Source of the DNA: UBA7672 sp030824255
GTDB taxonomy: Bacteria > Pseudomonadota > Alphaproteobacteria > Caulobacterales > Hyphomonadaceae
Direction: 5' to 3'
NCBI GenBank assembly: GCA_942493305.1
Contig: OW818686.1
Location: 1,364,001 to 1,428,000, forward strand
Length of the DNA stretch: 64,000 nt
In this document: piece by piece, positions 43,769 through 51,025 of the stretch
Layout: each line of letters begins with the position of its first letter
How positions within the stretch are numbered: the first letter of the stretch is position 1
Notes under the pieces: model-generated
Database searches by the model: none
Seen by the model: only the letters and a program-made list of their open reading frames with translations
What the model was told of the DNA's origin: nothing
Position numbers and translations under genes: made by a program

Positions 43769-45964
43769 ATGAAGTTCACCGTACCAGCAACAACGAACCC
43801 GATCGATCAGCTCAAAGTGGTCGGCAAGGCCACAAACCGCATTGACGGTCCACTGAAGACGACGGGCACGGCGCCGTATGCGTATGAGCGTCATGATGTC
43901 GTGGCCAACCAGGCTTACGGCTATGTCGTCGGAGCCGCGATCGCCAAAGGCAAGATCATGTCGATCGATACGGCAGCGGCGCGGCGGGCGCCTGGCGTGC
44001 TCGCCGTTGTGACGGCCTCGAATGCCGGCAAACAGGGCCGGGCTGAGCGGAATACTGCTTGGCTGCTCGCCGGCCCAAATGTGCAACACTATCATCAGGC
44101 CGTTGCGCTGATCGTCGCCGAAACTTTCGAACAGGCGCGGGCCGCATCGTCTCTCCTGAAGGTGGACTATGCGCCTTTCGACGGCAGCTATGATCTTGCG
44201 AGCGTCAAAGACAAAGGCGTTGAACCCAAGTCGGAGCCCGACAAGGCGTACGGTGATTTCGAGAAGGCGTTTGCTGCCTCATCCGTGCAGATCGACGCGG
44301 AGTATTCGACGCCGGACCAGGCCCACGCGATGATGGAGCCGCACGCGTCCATTGCTGCGTGGACAGGCAACAAGCTTACTGTCTGGACCTCGCATCAGAT
44401 GATCGATTGGGCAGTCAGCGACACGGCGACCTCATTGGGCATCCCCAAGGCCAATGTCAGAGTCATCTCGCCGTATATCGGGGGCGGCTTTGGGGGGAAG
44501 CTGTTCACGCGGACAGACGCGGTCCTCGCAGCGCTTGGCGCTCGTGCCGCCCGCCGTCCCGTAAAGGTTGCGCTTCAGCGCCCACTCATGTTCAACAACA
44601 CGCCGCACCGGCCGGCGACAATCCAGCGTATTCGGATTGGTGCCACACCGGCAGGCCGGATCGAGGCTATCAGTCATGAGAGCTGGTCAGGCGACCTGCC
44701 CAACGGCAAGCCGGAGCGTGCTGTGCAGCAGACACGCCTCCTGTACGCAGGCCCGAACCGCGTAACCAAGATGCGCTTGTCCGTGCTCGATCTTCCAGAA
44801 GGCAACGCAATGCGCGCCCCGGGTGAAGCGCCCGGGCTGATGGCCCTGGAAATCGCCATGGACGAGCTTGCCGAAAAAGTGGGCGTCGATCCGGTCGAAT
44901 TCCGCATTCTCAACGACACGCAAGTCGATCCGATGAAGCCGGAGCGTAAATTCTCGCATCGGCAGTTCATCGAGTGCATGCGCGTTGGAGCAGACCGCTT
45001 CGGTTGGAACAAGCGTCAGAGCGCGCCCGGCAAGGTCCGGGATGGCGCATGGCTGATCGGCATGGGTGTCGCGTCAGCTTTCCGGAACAACCAGGTGCAG
45101 AACTCTGCAGCGCGTGTGCGGCTTAACGCGCAAGGCCTTGTCACGGTCGAAACAGACATGACCGACATCGGGACGGGCACCTACACCATCCTCGCGCAGA
45201 CAGCGGCTGAAATGATGGGTGTCCCGATTGAACAAGTCGATGTCCGCCTTGGCGACTCCACATTCCCGGTGTCCGCCGGCTCTGGCGGGCAGTGGGGCGC
45301 CAATTGCTCTACCGCCGGCTTGTATGCAGCGTGCGTCAAATTGCGGGAGACCGTGGCGCAGCGGCTGGGCATGGACGCGCAGAGCGCGGCGTTCAGCGAT
45401 GGACGCGTCGTCTCCCGCGATAAGTCTGTGCCTCTGGGCGACGCTGCCAAGGGCGGCGAGATCGTTGTTGAGGATGTGATCGAGTTTGGCGATCTGGATG
45501 AAAAATTCCAGCAATCGACATTCGGCGCCCACTTTGTCGAGATGGCCGTTCACGCCATGACGGGTGAGACACGCATTCGTCGCATGCTGGCCGTCTGCGC
45601 CTCCGGCCGGATTCTCAATCCCAAGTCGGCGCGCAGTCAGGTCATTGGCGCCATGACGATGGGGGCAGGCGCCGCTCTTATGGAACACCTCGCAGTCGAC
45701 AAACGCCGTGGCTTCTTCGTCAACCACGATCTCGCGGGTTACGAAGTCCCCGTGCACGCTGACATCCCGCATCAGGATGTCGTCTTCCTTGACGAGGTTG
45801 ATGCTTATTCGTCGCCAATGAAGGCGAAGGGTATCGCAGAACTTGGCATATGCGGCGTGGGCGCCGCGGTCGCCAACGGGATCTACAACGCGACTGGCAT
45901 CCGGGTGCGTGATTACCCCATCACACTGGATAAGCTGATCGACCGACTACCCAGCGTGGCGTGA
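43769..45964 (+). CDS. paoC: aldehyde oxidoreductase, molybdenum-binding subunit
   Basis: 731 residues. The xanthine-dehydrogenase-type large subunit: GKATNRIDGPLKTTGTAPYAYE, the cofactor region ISPYIGGGFGGKLF, ALQRPLMFNNTPHRP, the TDIGTGTYT motif, and the catalytic Glu in KGIAELGICGVGAAVANGIY. It oxidises aldehydes to acids in the periplasm using a molybdenum cytosine dinucleotide cofactor. The ATG at 43769 has AAGGAA upstream. No paoD-type maturation gene is seen nearby, so insertion must rely on a protein encoded elsewhere. Confidence 0.92.
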   Translation: MKFTVPATTNPIDQLKVVGKATNRIDGPLKTTGTAPYAYERHDVVANQAYGYVVGAAIAKGKIMSIDTAAARRAPGVLAVVTASNAGKQGRAERNTAWLLAGPNVQHYHQAVALIVAETFEQARAASSLLKVDYAPFDGSYDLASVKDKGVEPKSEPDKAYGDFEKAFAASSVQIDAEYSTPDQAHAMMEPHASIAAWTGNKLTVWTSHQMIDWAVSDTATSLGIPKANVRVISPYIGGGFGGKLFTRTDAVLAALGARAARRPVKVALQRPLMFNNTPHRPATIQRIRIGATPAGRIEAISHESWSGDLPNGKPERAVQQTRLLYAGPNRVTKMRLSVLDLPEGNAMRAPGEAPGLMALEIAMDELAEKVGVDPVEFRILNDTQVDPMKPERKFSHRQFIECMRVGADRFGWNKRQSAPGKVRDGAWLIGMGVASAFRNNQVQNSAARVRLNAQGLVTVETDMTDIGTGTYTILAQTAAEMMGVPIEQVDVRLGDSTFPVSAGSGGQWGANCSTAGLYAACVKLRETVAQRLGMDAQSAAFSDGRVVSRDKSVPLGDAAKGGEIVVEDVIEFGDLDEKFQQSTFGAHFVEMAVHAMTGETRIRRMLAVCASGRILNPKSARSQVIGAMTMGAGAALMEHLAVDKRRGFFVNHDLAGYEVPVHADIPHQDVVFLDEVDAYSSPMKAKGIAELGICGVGAAVANGIYNATGIRVRDYPITLDKLIDRLPSVA

Positions 45965-45978
45965 GGACAAACCAGATC

Positions 45979-46872
45979 ATGCCCAAGTCAGACGCTCCCC
46001 AATCGGTCACGCTCAACAATGGCGTGACGATGCCGGTCGTGGGTCTTGGCGTCTTTCAGACGCCGCCGGATGTCACGGTCGCGTCTGTCGCCGAAGCCTT
46101 GCGCCTGGGCTATCGACATATAGATACCGCTGCAGCTTACATGAACGAGCGGGAAGTCGGCGAAGGCATTCGGCGTTCCGGACTATCGCGGAATGAAGTT
46201 TTTATCGAAACAAAGGTCTGGATCAGCGACTACGGATACGACGAAACCCTCCATGCCTTCGAAAAGGGCGTCGCCAAGCTGGGCGTTGAGCAGCTTGACC
46301 TCCTGCTGCTCCACCAGCCCCTCACCACCGCCTTTGACCGCACGCTGGAAGCGTACCGGGCGCTGCAGACGTTGCTCAGCGATGGCAGGGTTCGGGCGAT
46401 TGGGGTTAGCAACTTCATGCCTGATCACCTGAGCCGGTTGCTCGACAATGCGACCGTCATGCCCGCCGTGAACCAGATCGAAGTCCACCCCTATTTCCAG
46501 CAGAAGGCATTGCAGCGGGTCCACGCTGAGAAGGGCATTCACACTCAAGCCTGGTCGCCGATCGGAGGCATTACCGTGTATCGACCCGCCGAGAAAACCA
46601 CGTTCAACGACCCAGTGATCGGCCGGATTGCGAACGCTCAGGGCAAGTCCCCGGCTCAGGTGATGCTTCGCTGGCATTTGCAAAGCGGACGCTCGGTGAT
46701 TCCGAAGTCGATCAAGCCTGCACGGATCGCCGAGAACTTTGACATATTCGATTTTGACCTCAGTGAAGAGGAAGTTGCGGCTATTGACGCGCTCGACACT
46801 GGCAAACGCGGCGGCCCCGAACCGGATACGGTTACGCTCCAAGCTTACGGTCGGCCAATCCCCGAAGCATGA
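45979..46872 (+). CDS. aldo/keto reductase
   Basis: About 297 residues with the family's catalytic tetrad: Asp in HIDTAAAYMNEREVG with the Tyr, Lys in IETKVWISDY, and His in LLLLHQPL; the C-terminal NADPH loop has VIPKSIKPARIAEN. It reduces aldehydes or ketones with NADPH. The start could also be the GTG at 45961, overlapping paoC; the ATG at 45979 with GAGGA before it is preferred. It gives the cluster a reductive route beside the oxidative Pao enzyme. Confidence 0.87.
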   Translation: MPKSDAPQSVTLNNGVTMPVVGLGVFQTPPDVTVASVAEALRLGYRHIDTAAAYMNEREVGEGIRRSGLSRNEVFIETKVWISDYGYDETLHAFEKGVAKLGVEQLDLLLLHQPLTTAFDRTLEAYRALQTLLSDGRVRAIGVSNFMPDHLSRLLDNATVMPAVNQIEVHPYFQQKALQRVHAEKGIHTQAWSPIGGITVYRPAEKTTFNDPVIGRIANAQGKSPAQVMLRWHLQSGRSVIPKSIKPARIAENFDIFDFDLSEEEVAAIDALDTGKRGGPEPDTVTLQAYGRPIPEA

Positions 46873-46890
46873 CAGAGGCGTCGTAAGGTA

Positions 46891-47496
46891 GTGTTCGAAC
46901 AGGACAAACAAAGCGGCGCGTTGGCGTTGAACAGACGCACGATGCTGGTTGCGCCAGGTGCGTTGACACTAGCCGCAGTTTCACAGGCGTGCGCGCAGCC
47001 GGCGGCCCAATCGCTTTCCAATTCCACAACTCTCGTTGCCTATTTTACGCGGTCGGGAAACACGCGCGTAATTGCCAGATCGATTCACCGGGCTCTGGGC
47101 GCGGACCTGTTCGAAATCCAGCCGGCGCAGGCATATCCGGAAGACTATTACGACACCGTGGCTCGAGCCGCTGAGGAGACCACCCGCGGATTTGAGCCGC
47201 CGCTCCTTGACCGTATTGTGAGCACGCTGTCCTACCAAACGGTCTATCTCGGCTTTCCAATCTGGGGCCAAACCGCGCCGCCCATCATCCGGTCGTTCCT
47301 GCGTTCACACGATTTCAAAGGAAAGACTTTCCGTCCATTCGTCACGCATGGCGGGTTTGGCTTAGGGAACAGCCTGTCCATTCTGGCGAGCCATGCTTCG
47401 GAGGCGCGTATAGAGCAGGAATTCTCTCTGGAAGCAGATCAAGAGCGCCGCACGCTCGAGACTGCGAGCCGATGGGCCGGCGTCGAACTGAGGTGA
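46891..47496 (+). CDS. Tat-exported flavodoxin
   Basis: 201 residues from a GTG with AAGG just before. An N-terminal RR motif (LNRRTMLVAPGALTLAAVSQACA) suggests Tat export as a folded flavoprotein or lipoprotein. The flavodoxin fold starts TTLVAYFTRSGNTRVIARSI (FMN phosphate loop) and continues with VYLGFPIWGQTAPPIIRSFL and THGGFGLGNSL. It is probably a periplasmic electron carrier or quinone/ene reductase component working with the neighbouring oxidoreductases. Confidence 0.85.
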   Translation: MFEQDKQSGALALNRRTMLVAPGALTLAAVSQACAQPAAQSLSNSTTLVAYFTRSGNTRVIARSIHRALGADLFEIQPAQAYPEDYYDTVARAAEETTRGFEPPLLDRIVSTLSYQTVYLGFPIWGQTAPPIIRSFLRSHDFKGKTFRPFVTHGGFGLGNSLSILASHASEARIEQEFSLEADQERRTLETASRWAGVELR

Positions 47497-47546
47497 CGAC
47501 AAGACAAACGGCCAGTCGGGGTCGTGCCGCGAGCAAGAAAGAAAGC

Positions 47547-48023
47547 ATGATGAAGTTTCTGGCGATTGCATTCCTGGCCATGGCCGCTCCTGCGGCAGCT
47601 TGCGCTCAATCTCCTCAATCCGTTCCGGCATCGCACATCGCAGAGGCAACGCCTCAGGAACGTGAGTTGATGGCGCTGTCTGCGCAGAAGTGGCTCTGGA
47701 TGGCTGATCGAAACACCGAAGCGCTCGCCAAGCTGTTCGATGACAAGGCGATCTTCGTCCATATGAGCAGGACGATGACAAAGCCGCAGGAGCTTGAGGT
47801 TATCCGCACTGGAAATATTCAGTACCAGCGGGCGGACATCAAAGAAGTGTCGGCAAGGTTCATAGGCGACACGGCGATTGTGCTCAGCCGGATTGAGCTT
47901 CACGCTATTGTCGGCGGCAACGTCGCGGTCAACCCATTCTCGGTTACCGAAACTTACGTGAAGGTGGGTAGCGAGTGGAAGCTTGGCGCGTTGGCTTTCT
48001 CTCGGCTTTCTACGCCTAGCTGA
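47547..48023 (+). CDS. secreted NTF2-like (DUF4440/SnoaL) protein
   Basis: 158 residues. Signal peptide MMKFLAIAFLAMAAPAAACAQ, then an NTF2-type alpha+beta cone (ALSAQKWLWMADRNTEALAKLFDDKAIFVH; ETYVKVGSEWKLGALAFSRL). Such domains bind or convert small hydrophobic molecules. The ATG at 47547 follows AAGAAAGA; the upstream in-frame segment overlaps the flavodoxin gene and is not needed. It ends the rightward cargo block. Confidence 0.8.
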   Translation: MMKFLAIAFLAMAAPAAACAQSPQSVPASHIAEATPQERELMALSAQKWLWMADRNTEALAKLFDDKAIFVHMSRTMTKPQELEVIRTGNIQYQRADIKEVSARFIGDTAIVLSRIELHAIVGGNVAVNPFSVTETYVKVGSEWKLGALAFSRLSTPS

Positions 48024-48519
48024 TTTGCCGCGGGTCGTTTGACGACTTCAAAAAGAAGACGGCTTATCCATACCTCGACTGAGAATCAAAAAGTTCCGCA
48101 AGGGCTAGTCCTCCACGCCGGGAAATAGACAGCTACGGCCGTCGCACTGTGCGCTGAAGCTTAGGCGATGAAAGGAGCCGACGTCAGGTGCGACTAGGGA
48201 AGTCGCTTTCGACGCGGGGTCTAGCGTTCGCTGTGTCTGGATTCGGTCATTCGATGAGAACAGGGGACGGCTGTTCGTCTGGGCCACTCTCCCCGACCTC
48301 GTCGAGGCAGGGCTCAGCAGTTCGACTCTACTGAGATCAGTCATTGGGCGTAGATCGTGTACCGCTGCTGAGCCGTCTCAGGCCGCGGTGCGGTCAGCCA
48401 GTTGCTCACAACAAAGTCGACGAACTGAGGTAGGGCATACAACGCTGGACCGGGTGGTTAGACGACCGCGGTCGTGAGCAATTTCCCAGACGCCTCGCGA
48501 CTTCATTGGAGAAGTATGC
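48024..48519. other. 496-bp gap with possible decayed coding sequence
   Basis: No intact gene is supported. On the minus strand, a frame over about 48344-48460 reads protein-like (GPALYALPQFVDFVVSNWL, ending in a stop at 48344) but is closed upstream by a stop codon, so it may be the tail of a lost gene. The GGAGAA ribosome site for the next gene lies at 48508-48513. Confidence 0.4.
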
Positions 48520-50478
48520 GTGGTGCAAGCAACCGGCCCAACGTCTGCGCGGGTTTCCAGGATTGGTTCTGAAAACCGGCGACGCGCCCGCCGCCGCCCG
48601 GAGATCGTCGAGTTCCCTGAACCGGTGTCGACTCAGTGGCAGGATCTGCCGACATTTCACGAAGCTCTGGACATGCACATGCGGCGACATCGTGAGGGTG
48701 CGCGCGGACTTCGCAATGCCGTTGCTGCGTCGGGCGACACCTTCAACTGGACAACCATTCGGGCGTGGCGTCGCGGGGAGAGGCAGCCGCAGAGCGCCGG
48801 AAGCTTTGAACTGCTTGCGAGGATTGAGGCGCGCTACCGTCTGCCGCAAGGCTATTTCCGCGGCAAGCTTTCTCACGCAGCGCGTGCTGTTACTGGTAGC
48901 CGCTTGTCGGGCGTAAAGCCGAGCGAGCGGCGGCGGTTGATCTGGCACATTCCGGACGACTTCGACAGGCGTCCACAGGCGGAGCAGCAGGAGATTCTGA
49001 GCTGGGTCAGGCGCGTGATCATCTCGGGCTCCACCGACTACAGACGCTTTCAGGCGGCCGCCATGCGCGACCGCTTCGCTCTCCGATTCCCGGGGCTGGT
49101 ATTGGTGACGAACGCGGGAGCCGTTGAGATGGAAGCGTCATCGCGCGCCCAGTCGCTAGATGGACCGCGTGATGCACCAAGGCAGCTCCAAGCAGAGATG
49201 GCGGACCTGGTGGCCTTCAAGACGGCGACGCTGACAGTTGCGGGATACCAGCGCAGTGGCGTGTGGGGCTCCGAGACAGCCGCGCAGAAGATCGAACATC
49301 TCGGGCTCTTGTTTGGGGCGCTTGTTTCGGCGCCGAGCGGCCGCGTGCGAGGCATGGGACTCGAAGGAGCGCAGCTGACCTTTGGTTTGCTCGTCTTTCC
49401 AGCCGTCTGGGATTGGTACGTTCGATGGCGGGAGCAGCGACGAGGGTTTTATACGAAATGGGAAGTCGACATGCTTCGTCTGGCGATCGCCATTACCCGG
49501 AAGGACTTCGGTTGGCTTCGGCAGTCTCCCCATCTCGCGGAGAGGGTCTCTCCGATCGCTGGGCTCGTTTCAGACGTCGAAGTCCAGGCAGCACGCGAAG
49601 ATTGGCAGTCGGCCTGCGATCGGATGTATGCACATGGGCTTGTCCGGGCGAAGGAAATCAACCGCGTCGCGCGCGTCCATCGCGATCCATTCGAGCCAAT
49701 CCTGCCGATCCTCGAGGCGGACAGTCCAGTCGGCGCGTATCGCGGCATCACCGAAGAAATCATTCGCCGGATGCCCGGCGAGCGCCGCTACCCAAGAAGC
49801 GCCGCAGAAAGCGTCCGGTCATTTCTGATGTTGAGACTTGGCCTGCATCTCGGCGTGCGCCAGAAGAATTTGCGTCAGCTTCTCTATGTCGAGCGCGGAG
49901 GCAGCCCGACGCCGGAGCGTGTCCTTGAAGCGAGACGTAGAGGCGAACTTCGCTGGAGCGAGCGCGAGAACGGCTGGGAAGTCATGATACCCGCAACCGC
50001 CTTCAAGAACTCCGGGTCCTCCTACTTCTCGCAGAAGCCCTTCCGGCTCGTACTGCCCGATCTCGGGAGGCTCTATGAGTTCATCGATGCCTACCTGGTC
50101 CGACACAGGTCGATCCTTCTTGGAGGGGCGGCGGACCCCGGGACGTTCTTCGTCAAGACGGCGAAGGTATCGAGCAAGACGGCCGCCTATGACCAGAACA
50201 CGTTTTATGAAGCATGGCGCCTGATCATCCAGCGGTACGGGATCTACAATCCCTACACGGGCAGAGGCGTGATCAAGGGATTGCTGCCACACGGCCCGCA
50301 CAATGTCCGCGATGTGCTCGCGACGCACATCCTGAAACTCACCGGATCCTACGAGCAGGCAAGCTATGCGATACAGGATACCCCGGAGACCGTCGCCAAT
50401 CACTACGGGCGTTTCCTGCCTCAGGATAAGGCTGCCCTGGCGGCGCAGGTTCTCAACAAGGTCTGGGCCGAGTCCTGA
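48520..50478 (+). CDS. large tyrosine-recombinase-like protein with XRE-like N-terminus
   Basis: 652 residues from a GTG with GGAGAA six bases before. Residues about 60-125 look like a helix-turn-helix of the XRE type (GARGLRNAVAASGDTFNWTTIRAWRRGERQPQS). The C-terminal third resembles a tyrosine recombinase: RLGLHLGVRQKNLRQLLYV (candidate Arg I), HGPHNVRDVLATHIL (HxxR) and ETVANHYGRF (candidate nucleophile Tyr), though the usual LGH motif is missing. The middle is unassigned. It may be a DNA-cutting recombinase, a relative that lost activity, or a regulator. It lies beside a trbI remnant. Confidence 0.6.
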   Translation: MVQATGPTSARVSRIGSENRRRARRRPEIVEFPEPVSTQWQDLPTFHEALDMHMRRHREGARGLRNAVAASGDTFNWTTIRAWRRGERQPQSAGSFELLARIEARYRLPQGYFRGKLSHAARAVTGSRLSGVKPSERRRLIWHIPDDFDRRPQAEQQEILSWVRRVIISGSTDYRRFQAAAMRDRFALRFPGLVLVTNAGAVEMEASSRAQSLDGPRDAPRQLQAEMADLVAFKTATLTVAGYQRSGVWGSETAAQKIEHLGLLFGALVSAPSGRVRGMGLEGAQLTFGLLVFPAVWDWYVRWREQRRGFYTKWEVDMLRLAIAITRKDFGWLRQSPHLAERVSPIAGLVSDVEVQAAREDWQSACDRMYAHGLVRAKEINRVARVHRDPFEPILPILEADSPVGAYRGITEEIIRRMPGERRYPRSAAESVRSFLMLRLGLHLGVRQKNLRQLLYVERGGSPTPERVLEARRRGELRWSERENGWEVMIPATAFKNSGSSYFSQKPFRLVLPDLGRLYEFIDAYLVRHRSILLGGAADPGTFFVKTAKVSSKTAAYDQNTFYEAWRLIIQRYGIYNPYTGRGVIKGLLPHGPHNVRDVLATHILKLTGSYEQASYAIQDTPETVANHYGRFLPQDKAALAAQVLNKVWAES

Positions 50479-51025
50479 GCCGCTCCCGCCTTGAGCTGCT
50501 CAGCCGTGATCGTCGCCACAACCGCTCGTGACATCGGAGCGAACGATGGCCCCGGAGCTAGAAAGCACTCCTCCGCGTCACGATCACGATGAGCTTGGCG
50601 CCTGCCGGCACGCGGATCGTTGGCGGGATGGCGAGGCCCCGATCGACGACGCGGTTCGACAGGCTGCTAGCCATGCAGCGGAGGCCATCGGTGGTCGCGT
50701 CGTCGGCAAGCACGGGCTCGCCCGGACTAAGGGCTCCGCCCTCGCGCGGGCAAGGGCGCGGGCTCCCGAGGCTCCTGCGCTTCGCTTCGTGCGCCCGCCG
50801 CGCTTTTCCTTGCCCTTGCTACCCTGTCCTCGCCGGACGGCAGCGGTTGCCGGAGGCAACCACCTGATCCACCAGAGCAGTCGCTACAGGTGCGGCCAGG
50901 CCACCTGACTGCTCCTTCCTTGCGGGTGTGACTCGGAGCACACTTGCGTGGCGTCGGCGCGAGCCTGCCGCCGGTGCGGGCATTGGCCTGAACGCTGACA
51001 GCCCGAAGGACCCTCAGGGAAGCAC
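50479..51025. other. gap with a trbI remnant and GC-rich repeats
   Basis: The left part is the trbI fragment (50558-50705). The rest is very GC-rich with several short inverted repeats (for example GGGCTCCGCCC near 50730 and GGTTGCC-GGAGGCAACC near 50845-50863). No gene is supported; a 126-codon frame at 50528-50908 is composition-driven and antisense to the remnant. The stretch may hold the RelA/SpoT gene's promoter and element junction sequence. Confidence 0.5.
50558..50705 (-). pseudogene. fragment of a second trbI 3' end
   Basis: On the minus strand this translates as LADDATTDGLRCMASSLSN, then RVVDRGLAIPPTIRVPAGAK and LIVIVTRRSAF with a stop. It aligns without gaps to the last 48 or so codons of the intact trbI (54033-55223), which ends RMASSVSNRVVDRGLAIPP and so on; the DNA is roughly 80% alike by eye. 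The first ~350 codons are missing. It is in the same orientation as trbI, so the RelA/SpoT gene is framed by two trbI ends. The differences imply a piece of a related element rather than a recent duplication. Confidence 0.8.

Noticed and set aside
48105..48344. 79-codon minus-strand frame in the 48-kb gap
   Set aside because: Ser/Arg-rich without motifs or a ribosome site.
50528..50908. 126-codon frame beside the trbI fragment
   Set aside because: Antisense to the trbI remnant; composition-driven Arg/Ala/Pro-rich sequence.
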